Part shown: positions 1-4,917 of the stretch, piece by piece | How positions within the stretch are numbered: position 1 is the first letter of the stretch | Layout: every line of letters begins with the position of its first letter | DNA from: Frankiaceae bacterium | Lineage (GTDB): Bacteria > Actinomycetota > Actinomycetes > JAVEEJ01 | Direction of reading: 5' to 3' | DNA: 6,463 nucleotides | Assembly (NCBI GenBank): GCA_030840515.1 | Contig: JAVEEJ010000255.1 | Location: 1 to 6,463, forward strand | Made by a program: the position numbers and the translations under genes | Notes under the pieces: generated by a model | The model's input: only the letters and a program-made list of their open reading frames with translations | What the model was told of the DNA's origin: nothing | Database searches by the model: none

Positions 1-92
1 CGACGGGTTATGGACGTTTCGGCGGGACCCGGCGGTGCGCAAGCCGTCGTGCGGCGAGAAGGGGTGGTCAGGGTGGGAAGCGAGTACGGCGG
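1..92. other. Flank downstream of pepN, no gene seen
   Basis: This is the stretch between the window edge and the pepN stop codon. I see no convincing coding sequence. A reading frame opens at position 10 on the plus strand but runs on antisense through pepN and looks like a composition artefact. A possible 4-bp stem (GCCG/CGGC) around positions 43-55 is too weak to call a terminator. Confidence 0.5.
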
Positions 93-2645
93 CTACTCCG
101 CGGCGGCGTCGCGCTCGCGCGCTCGCAACGCGCGCTCGAGTCCGGACTTGCCCTCGTTGAGCAACCGGCTGAGGGCCGGCGGGACGTCACCCGCTGCGAG
201 GCACTCGTCGACCGCCTCGACGGTGGACTCCGACACGTGCAACGTGGGGAACAGACCCTCGACGATCTGCTGCGCCATCGCCGAGGTGCGCGACGACCAG
301 ACGCGACGCACCTCGAGGAAGTAGCGCTCGATGTACGGCTGCAGCAGCTCGAGCTGGTCAGGCTGCTGGAAGCCGGCGATCGTCGCGCCCTGCACGGCGT
401 TGGGCAGGTCACCCTGCACGACGACCGCGTCCCACGCCGCGGCCTTCGCCTCCGGGCTTGGCATCGACGCGCGGCAGGTGGCGGCGTGGCGCTCCCCGGC
501 GGACGTCGCGTCGCGCGCCAGCTCGGCGTCGATGTCTCCCTCGCTCGCCCGGCCGGTGGCGGACAGCCGCGCGAGCAGCGACCAGCGCAGGTCGGTGTCG
601 ATAGCGAGGCCGGGGACGGAGGAGGTCCCGTCGAGCAGCCCGCGCACCAGGTCCAGGTGCTCGTCGGTGGTGGCCGCCGTGGCGAAGGCGCGGGCCCAGG
701 CCAGCTGGTGGTCCGACCCCGGATCCGTTGAGCGCAGGTGCGAGACGGCGGCCGACGCCAGCTGCTCCATCCCGATCGGCCGGAACGCAGGGTCGGCGTA
801 CACGTCAAGCGCCAGCTTCACCTGTCGCAGCAGCGACTGGACGACGCCGATGTCGCTCTCGGCCCCGATGCCCGACAACACCAGGGTCAGGTAGTCACGG
901 GCGGCGAGCTCGGCATCGCGCAGCATGTCCCACGCCGCGGACCAGCACTGCGCGCGGGGGAGTGAGTCGGTGAATCCGCCGATGGACGTGCGCACTGTCT
1001 CCAGTGACCGCTCGTCGAGGCGGATCTTGGCGTAGGTCAGGTCCTCGTCGTTGACGAGCACCACGTCGGCGAGCGGCTGCCCCACAAGCGCAGGCACCTC
1101 GGTGACGGCACCGACCACGTCCAGCTCGAGCGACTGCCGCCGTACGAGCTGCTCGCCCTGCTTGTCGTAGAGGCCGATCGCCACCCGGTGCGACCGCAGC
1201 GTCGGGTGCTCGGGCGAGGCCGCGGACTGATGGACCTGGAATGACGAGTACGCCGACCCGTCGTCGGTCACCACGGCGCGCAGGATGTTCGCCCCGGCGG
1301 TCTCGAGCCACTCCTTCGACCACGCAGACAGGTCGCGACCGCTGGCCGTCTCCAGCGCCGAGAGCAGGTCCTGCAACGTCGTGTTGCCCCACTCGTGGTC
1401 GCGGAAGTAGTGGCGCAGGCCCTCGAAGAAGGCGTCGCGCCCCACCCAGGAGACGAGCTGCTTGAGCACCGAGGCGCCCTTGGCGTAGGTGATCCCGTCG
1501 AAGTTGACCTCGACCGCGTGCATGTCGGGGATGTCCGCGGCGATCGGGTGGGTCGACGGCAGCTGGTCCTGCCGGTAGGCCCAGGTCTTCTCGACGTTCG
1601 CGAACGTGGTCCAGGCCGACGTGTACTTCGTGACCTCGCTCTGGCACAGCACCGAGGCGTAGGTGGCGAATGACTCGTTGAGCCACAGGTCGTCCCACCA
1701 CTGCATCGTCACCAGGTCGCCGAACCACATGTGCGCGAGCTCGTGCAGCACCGTCTCGGCTCGCCGCTCGTAGGCCGCCGCCGTGGTCTTCGACCGGAAG
1801 ACGTAGTCCTCGAGGATCGTGACGCAGCCCGCGTTCTCCATCGCGCCGGCGTTGAACTCCGGAACGAAGAGCTGGTCGTACTTCGAGAAGGGGTAGGCGT
1901 AGTCGAACTTCTCCTCGTAGAACGCGAAGCCCTGCTTCGTCACCTCGAAGATCTCGTCCGCGTCGAGGAACTCAGCGAGCGAGGCACGGCAGTAGACGGC
2001 CATCGGGATGTCGCGTCCGTCGCGGGAGCGCACCGAGTCGTCGACGCGGTGGTAGGGCCCGGCGACCAAAGCGGTGATGTAGGTCGACATGCGCGGCGTC
2101 GTCGTGAACACCCAGCGCGCGACCCCGTCGCGCACCGGCTCCGCCGTCACCGACAGCTGCTCGTTGGAGACGACCTGCCAGTCGTCGGGCGCGATCACCG
2201 TGAGGCTGAACGTGGTCTTGAGGTCGGGCTGGTCGAAGCAGGCGTACATGCCATGCGCGTCGTACGTCTCGAACTGCGTGTAGAGGTACACGCCCCCGTC
2301 GACCGGGTCGACGAAGCGGTGCAGCCCCTCGCCGGTGCGCGAGTAGGCGATGTCGGCCACGACGCGCAGCTCGTTCTCGGTGGCAAGCTCGTCGAGCCGC
2401 AGCCTGCCTTGCTCGAACGCGTGCGCCGGCAGCGGCTTGCCGTTCAGCGTCGCCTCGTGGAGCTTGACCGCCGCAACCTCGACGAACGTGCCCACACCGG
2501 CGTCCCGCGCCGTGAACGTCACCGTGCTCGTCGACCGGAACGTGGTCTCCGACGTGGTGAGGTCGAGCTCGGCCGTGGTCGCGTGCACCTCGATCAGTGC
2601 GGCGCGCCGCTGAGCCTCGTCGCGGGTCAGGTTGTTGCCGGCCAC
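93..2645 (-). CDS. pepN: Aminopeptidase N (M1 family zinc metallopeptidase)
   Basis: This is a complete 850-residue M1 aminopeptidase, which removes N-terminal amino acids from peptides in the cytoplasm and so helps recycle the products of protein turnover. No signal peptide or membrane segment is visible. The N-terminal beta domain (about residues 1-210) carries the family block FETYDAHGMYACFDQPD. The exopeptidase motif GAMEN lies at residues 267-271. The zinc motif is HELAH (301-305), with the third ligand E324 in WLNES, so H301, H305 and E324 bind zinc and E302 is the general base. Y387 in the GITYAKGA block is the expected transition-state tyrosine. The rest fits an ERAP1-like helical C-terminal domain, and the length is normal for actinobacterial PepN. 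The start is GTG at 2645, supported by a GAGGGGA ribosome binding site 7 nt upstream. The gene is divergent from the Rv2466c-like gene across 80 bp, as in M. tuberculosis. All key residues are intact. Confidence 0.97.
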   Translation of the reverse strand: MAGNNLTRDEAQRRAALIEVHATTAELDLTTSETTFRSTSTVTFTARDAGVGTFVEVAAVKLHEATLNGKPLPAHAFEQGRLRLDELATENELRVVADIAYSRTGEGLHRFVDPVDGGVYLYTQFETYDAHGMYACFDQPDLKTTFSLTVIAPDDWQVVSNEQLSVTAEPVRDGVARWVFTTTPRMSTYITALVAGPYHRVDDSVRSRDGRDIPMAVYCRASLAEFLDADEIFEVTKQGFAFYEEKFDYAYPFSKYDQLFVPEFNAGAMENAGCVTILEDYVFRSKTTAAAYERRAETVLHELAHMWFGDLVTMQWWDDLWLNESFATYASVLCQSEVTKYTSAWTTFANVEKTWAYRQDQLPSTHPIAADIPDMHAVEVNFDGITYAKGASVLKQLVSWVGRDAFFEGLRHYFRDHEWGNTTLQDLLSALETASGRDLSAWSKEWLETAGANILRAVVTDDGSAYSSFQVHQSAASPEHPTLRSHRVAIGLYDKQGEQLVRRQSLELDVVGAVTEVPALVGQPLADVVLVNDEDLTYAKIRLDERSLETVRTSIGGFTDSLPRAQCWSAAWDMLRDAELAARDYLTLVLSGIGAESDIGVVQSLLRQVKLALDVYADPAFRPIGMEQLASAAVSHLRSTDPGSDHQLAWARAFATAATTDEHLDLVRGLLDGTSSVPGLAIDTDLRWSLLARLSATGRASEGDIDAELARDATSAGERHAATCRASMPSPEAKAAAWDAVVVQGDLPNAVQGATIAGFQQPDQLELLQPYIERYFLEVRRVWSSRTSAMAQQIVEGLFPTLHVSESTVEAVDECLAAGDVPPALSRLLNEGKSGLERALRARERDAAAE

Positions 2646-2652
2646 GTGTGAA

Positions 2653-2659
2653 TCCCCTC
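2653..2659 (-). promoter_or_regulatory. Ribosome binding site of pepN
   Basis: On the minus strand the sequence reads GAGGGGA, followed by 7 nt and then GTG (2645-2643). It fixes the GTG start, since no nearby ATG is better placed. No clear -10/-35 pair for pepN is visible in the 80-bp divergent gap. Confidence 0.75.
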
Positions 2660-2711
2660 GTCAGAGCCTGGTCGACGCGATCTTCCCACGGGTGTCGTGG
2701 CCTCGGCACGG

Positions 2712-2720
2712 GGAAGGGAA
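2712..2720 (+). promoter_or_regulatory. Ribosome binding site of the Rv2466c-like gene
   Basis: A purine run GGAAGGGAA ends 5 nt before the ATG at 2726. It supports that ATG over the upstream in-frame start at 2597, which would lie antisense inside pepN and add 43 residues unlike the family. Confidence 0.75.
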
Positions 2721-2725
2721 CCCAC

Positions 2726-3331
2726 ATGAGCGCCGCCCGTGTGGACTTCTGGTTCGACCCCCTCTGCCCCTGGGCCTGGATGACGTCGCGGTGGATCCTC
2801 GAGGCAGCGCAGGTCAGGGACCTCGATGTGCGCTTCCACGTCATGAGCCTCGCCGTCCTCAACGAGGATCGGGACCTGCCGGAGGACTACCGCAAGACGC
2901 TCGACGCGGCCTGGGGTCCGGTGCGCGTCTGCATCGCCGCCGCCAAGCACCACGGTGACGAGGTCCTCCTGCCGCTCTACACCGCCCTCGGCACCCGCTT
3001 CCACCCCGGCGGCGAACCCCGCGAGCGGGCGACGGTGGAGGCGGCCCTGGTCGAGGTCGGGCTCCCGCTCGAGCTGGCCGACGCGATGGACTCCGAGGAG
3101 TACGACGACGCGCTGCGCGCCTCCCACGCCTCCGGCATCAGCCGCGTCGGCATGGACGTCGGCACACCGGTCGTCGCCGTCGGGGACACCGCGTTCTTCG
3201 GTCCGGTCGTCACCCCGGCTCCCAAGGGCGAGGCCGCGGGCAAGCTGTGGGACGGCGTCCTCGCCGTGGCCCAGACACCAGGCTTCTACGAGCTCAAGCG
3301 CACCCGGGACCAGGGTCCGATCTTCGACTAG
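2726..3331 (+). CDS. DsbA-fold mycothiol-dependent nitroreductase-like protein (Rv2466c family), CPWA variant
   Basis: This is a 201-residue thioredoxin/DsbA-fold protein closely resembling M. tuberculosis Rv2466c, a cytoplasmic oxidoreductase that uses mycothiol and is known for activating nitro prodrugs; its natural substrate is less clear. The N-terminal strand leads into FWFDPLCPWAWMTSRW, with the active site C14-P15-W16-A17. Further family blocks are VRFHVMSLAVLNEDRD (35-50), AAWGPVRV (61-68), the cis-proline loop GTP (P148), AFFGP (156-160), GKLWD (172-176) and the C-terminal ELKRTR (189-194). The oddity is the second active-site position: Rv2466c has CPWC, here it is alanine, so a CxxC disulfide cannot form. 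The only other cysteine is C69. A monothiol mechanism through a mixed disulfide with mycothiol is a reasonable inference. The gene is divergent from pepN and shares its orientation with the distant rpiB. The family call is secure; the substrate is not. Confidence 0.92.
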   Translation: MSAARVDFWFDPLCPWAWMTSRWILEAAQVRDLDVRFHVMSLAVLNEDRDLPEDYRKTLDAAWGPVRVCIAAAKHHGDEVLLPLYTALGTRFHPGGEPRERATVEAALVEVGLPLELADAMDSEEYDDALRASHASGISRVGMDVGTPVVAVGDTAFFGPVVTPAPKGEAAGKLWDGVLAVAQTPGFYELKRTRDQGPIFD

Positions 3332-3339
3332 CCGAACGG

Positions 3340-3369
3340 CTGACAGCGAGACCCGAGCCGCCCTATCGT
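3340..3369 (+). promoter_or_regulatory. Predicted sigma-70-type promoter for a leaderless transcript
   Basis: A -35 element CTGACA (3340-3345, five of six matches to TTGACA) is followed by an 18-bp spacer and a -10 element TATCGT (3364-3369), which fits the actinobacterial TANNNT consensus. Transcription would be expected about 7 nt past the -10, at position 3376, exactly the A of the ATG that opens the next small ORF. It lies just after the stop of the Rv2466c-like gene, so it is not that gene's promoter. This is prediction from sequence only. Confidence 0.6.
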
Positions 3370-3375
3370 CGCGGG

Positions 3376-3540
3376 ATGGACGCTCACTGGTGGAGCTGGG
3401 AAGAGGCGCGCTGGGTCGCCTGCGAGCGCTCGGCAGAGGTCCGCGCGGCTGACTTGCCGGCGCAACGCGCTCTGGACACCTCAGCCGAGGATCTGCATCG
3501 GACGGCCGAGTCGGTCGTGCTGCAACGGCCCGTCGGGTAG
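3376..3540 (+). CDS. Probable leaderless small ORF, tryptophan-rich, function unknown
   Basis: This is a 54-residue ORF that I do not recognise. It begins MDAHWWSWEEARWVACERS, with four tryptophans (W5, W6, W8, W13) in the first 13 residues, then an Ala/Arg/Glu-rich, probably helical tail ending VVLQRPVG. There is no signal peptide or membrane segment. No ribosome binding site precedes the ATG with proper spacing, but a good promoter (3340-3369) places the transcription start on the ATG itself, as in leaderless actinobacterial genes. About 80 per cent of its codons end in G or C, acceptable for a gene here. The last 60 nt overlap, on the opposite strand, the 3' end of the DUF429 gene. A Trp-rich start recalls attenuator leader peptides, but no trp gene follows. 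It could also be a chance ORF on a short transcript. Confidence 0.5.
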   Translation: MDAHWWSWEEARWVACERSAEVRAADLPAQRALDTSAEDLHRTAESVVLQRPVG

Positions 3541-4182
3541 TCGCACCGCAAGCCCGCGCCGCACCCGGTCCGCGGTCCAGGCGCAGGCCAGCGCGTCGAG
3601 CCCGTCGTCGCGTCTCGGGCCGCTGGGGAGCGCCGCCATGGCTGCATCCGCATCCAGCCACTCGTCCAACGCGACCAGCCTGGCCTTGAGCCCGACCGCC
3701 GTGCGCTTCGGCGCCAGCACCGCACCGCTCATCAGCGTGAAGCTCACCTCCGGGTGGCACTCGACCACTGCGTCCGGACGACCCTCCAGCGCCAGGTCGA
3801 GCTCGCGGATCTTGGCGGTGATGTGCCAGGTCTGCAGCGACAACGCCACCCCCCGCGCTCGGAGGGACAGCTCGCAGGCCTCGGCATAGCTGGTCGCCGC
3901 GAGGACGGGCCGGGCCGGCGCGGGGAAGACGCACACACCCCGGGCTCCGAGCAGCACGCGGGCGGCGACATCGCACGCACGTGGGCCGTCCTCCGACAGC
4001 CCGATCGGGGCGTCAACGGCGGTGGCGGCGACCGTCGTACTCGCTTCCAACACCGCCTCGGCGTCCGGCAGCAGCAGCCACTCCACCTCGCCGTCGCAGA
4101 CCCGTGCCCCGACCCAACCGCCGCGGTAGCCGTCGACGCCCAACACCGCCGGGCGACTGGATACGGCAGGATCCCTCGCCAT
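3481..4182 (-). CDS. DUF429 family protein (predicted RNase H-like nuclease)
   Basis: This 233-residue protein belongs to the DUF429 family, whose members are predicted to adopt an RNase H/integrase-like fold with acidic metal-binding residues; no reaction is firmly established. Visible blocks are LGVDGYRGGW (14-23, D17), VDAPIGL (57-62 region, D58), RACDVAARVLLGARGVCVF (68-86), the E141 block VECHPEVSF (140-148), APKRTAVGLKAR (157-168), and DDGLDALACAWTA (192-204). The acidic residues D17, D58, E141 and D192/D193/D196 are candidate catalytic positions. The C-terminus, HDRLGRPMQILG, looks like a normal family ending, so the protein is full length. The ATG at 4182 is chosen because GAGGTGG precedes it by 6 nt; the alternative GTG at 4146 lacks such a site. 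The gene is divergent from rpiB with overlapping start codons, and it sits where M. tuberculosis has rpiB directly after Rv2466c. Confidence 0.9.
   Translation of the reverse strand: MARDPAVSSRPAVLGVDGYRGGWVGARVCDGEVEWLLLPDAEAVLEASTTVAATAVDAPIGLSEDGPRACDVAARVLLGARGVCVFPAPARPVLAATSYAEACELSLRARGVALSLQTWHITAKIRELDLALEGRPDAVVECHPEVSFTLMSGAVLAPKRTAVGLKARLVALDEWLDADAAMAALPSGPRRDDGLDALACAWTADRVRRGLAVRLPDGPLQHDRLGRPMQILG
4165..4171 (+). promoter_or_regulatory. Ribosome binding site of rpiB, inside the DUF429 gene
   Basis: The plus strand reads GGCAGGA, ending 9 nt before the rpiB ATG at 4181. It lies within the first codons of the DUF429 gene on the other strand. The match is moderate. No clear -10/-35 pair was found upstream. 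Confidence 0.5.
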
Positions 4183-4633
4183 GCGCGTCCACCTCGGTTG
4201 TGATCATGCCGGGTACGAGCTCAAGGAGCACCTCGTGGGATGGCTCCGGGAGCAGGGCCACGAGCCGGTCGACCATGGTGCGCACGAGTACGACGCGCTG
4301 GACGACTACCCGGCCTTCTGCATCGCAGCCGCAGAGGCGGTGGCTGCCGAGCCCGGCAGCCTCGGCATCGTCCTCGGCGGGTCGGGCAACGGCGAGCAGA
4401 TCGTCGCGAACAAGGTGCGCGGCATCCGGGCGGCGCTTGCTTTCAGCGTCGACACCGCGCGGCTCGCACGCGAGCACAACGACGCGAACGTGCTCTCACT
4501 CGGGGCGCGGCAGTACAGCGAGCAGGACGCGGTGGAATTCGTCGAGGTCTTCCTCGCGACCGCGTTCAGCGGCGACCCGCGGCACCAGCGCAGGATCGAC
4601 CAGGTCTCCGACTACGAGCGCTCGCTGGGCTGA
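4181..4633 (+). CDS. rpiB: Ribose-5-phosphate isomerase B
   Basis: This 150-residue RpiB/LacAB-family enzyme interconverts ribose 5-phosphate and ribulose 5-phosphate in the non-oxidative pentose phosphate pathway, in the cytoplasm. The start MRVHLGCDHAGYELK carries the phosphosugar-binding D8-H9 pair. The loop LGGSGNGEQ (65-73) supplies E72, which aligns with the proposed catalytic base Glu75 of M. tuberculosis RpiB, rather than the cysteine base of the E. coli type. H99 (AREHN), R110 (LGAR) and R134 (RHQRR) match the substrate-binding His102, Arg113 and Arg137 of the mycobacterial enzyme. It is therefore an actinobacterial-type RpiB with all key residues. It starts 3 residues later than the M. 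tuberculosis protein and has a shorter C-terminal tail. Its ATG overlaps the DUF429 start codon, and its last 22 bp overlap the convergent small gene at 4612-4857. Confidence 0.96.
   Translation: MRVHLGCDHAGYELKEHLVGWLREQGHEPVDHGAHEYDALDDYPAFCIAAAEAVAAEPGSLGIVLGGSGNGEQIVANKVRGIRAALAFSVDTARLAREHNDANVLSLGARQYSEQDAVEFVEVFLATAFSGDPRHQRRIDQVSDYERSLG
4189..4195 (-). promoter_or_regulatory. Ribosome binding site of the DUF429 gene, inside rpiB
   Basis: The minus strand reads GAGGTGG, then 6 nt, then ATG (4182-4180). The site lies inside codons 3-5 of rpiB. It decides the DUF429 start and implies that this gene's promoter also lies within rpiB coding sequence. Confidence 0.7.
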
Positions 4634-4857
4634 TCCGGACGCGGCTGATTCGGGCCGGGCTGATTCGGGCCTGGCTGCTCGGGTCGTGCGGCCGCGTGCT
4701 TCACCACGACCCGCGACTCCGCCAGCTCGATGTCCTCGGGGGTGAGCCGCAGCACGTCGCGGACCCGCATCGCACCGCTCACGCCGAGCTGGGAGGGTCC
4801 GGATCCCACCAGCCCGCGCAGGGCTGACTCGTCAGGTCGCGACTGCGGCTTCGGCAC
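4612..4857 (-). CDS. Small conserved-looking protein of unknown function with a Pro/Gln/Asn repeat tail
   Basis: This 81-residue protein starts at GTG 4857. It begins PKPQSRPDESALRGLVGSG after the start residue, continues PSQLGVSGAMRVRDVLRL and TPEDIELAESRVVVKH (39-54), and ends in a low-complexity tail (about 59-78) of five-residue repeats, EQPGP-NQPGP-NQPRP-DQPSE. I believe similar short proteins with a conserved VSGAMR-type core exist in other actinobacteria, but I cannot name a family or function. There is no membrane segment or cysteine. The start is supported by a strong GGGGAGGA site 6 nt upstream; a much longer open frame continues upstream to 5718 but is antisense to the phosphatase gene. 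The core could be a short helical binding domain (inference). The gene overlaps rpiB by 22 bp at the 3' ends and is divergent from the phosphatase gene. Confidence 0.8.
   Translation of the reverse strand: MPKPQSRPDESALRGLVGSGPSQLGVSGAMRVRDVLRLTPEDIELAESRVVVKHAAARPEQPGPNQPGPNQPRPDQPSERS
4629..4688. repeat. 15-bp tandem repeat, about four copies
   Basis: The units are 4629-4643, 4644-4658, 4659-4673 and a diverged fourth copy at 4674-4688. Units 2 and 3 (gctgattcgggccgg and gctgattcgggcctg) differ at one base; unit 1 differs at several and unit 4 further still. On the minus strand the array encodes the five-residue Pro/Gln/Asn repeats of the small protein. On the plus strand the first unit contains the rpiB stop codon TGA (4631-4633). 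Being in-frame for the small protein, copy-number change would not break it. Confidence 0.85.
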
Positions 4858-4863
4858 GGCAGA

Positions 4864-4871
4864 TCCTCCCC
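4864..4871 (-). promoter_or_regulatory. Strong ribosome binding site of the small minus-strand gene
   Basis: The minus strand reads GGGGAGGA, then 6 nt, then GTG (4857-4855). It is the best ribosome binding site in the window and is the main reason for choosing this start. Confidence 0.85.
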
Positions 4872-4900
4872 AGATGGTGGCTTCTTCCCGGGCAATCCGG

Positions 4901-4910
4901 CTTATAGGCT
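4901..4910. promoter_or_regulatory. Shared TATA element of divergent promoters (predicted)
   Basis: The plus strand reads CTTATAGGCT. As a plus-strand -10, TAGGCT (4905-4910) fits TANNNT and would start transcription at or next to the ATG at 4918, giving a leaderless phosphatase mRNA. As a minus-strand -10, TATAAG (4906-4901) would start transcription near 4894, leaving about 37 nt before the small gene's GTG, including its ribosome binding site. The -35 regions on both sides are poor, so confidence is limited. Confidence 0.45.
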
Positions 4911-4917
4911 CCCCGTG

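Noticed and set aside
895..1728. 277-codon minus-strand frame inside pepN
   Set aside because: It is an alternate frame of the same strand as pepN, with Arg/Gly/Pro-rich composition and no domain. It is a GC artefact.
2643..2648. CACGTG palindrome at the pepN start as an operator
   Set aside because: Six bases of self-complementary sequence are common by chance in GC-rich DNA, and there is no extended symmetry around it.
1731..2651. Long open frame (306 codons) antisense to pepN
   Set aside because: Its translation is Arg/Val/Leu/Glu-biased with no recognisable motif, and it mirrors a confident M1 peptidase on the other strand. Long antisense frames are expected at this GC content.
3376..3415. 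Trp-codon cluster as a trp-operon attenuator leader peptide
   Set aside because: No tryptophan biosynthesis or tRNA-charging gene follows on this strand, and no terminator/antiterminator pair is apparent. The DUF429 gene lies convergent instead.
2627..3976. 449-codon minus-strand frame across the nitroreductase and DUF429 genes
   Set aside because: It runs antisense to the Rv2466c-like gene and out of frame with DUF429, and no family motif is visible.
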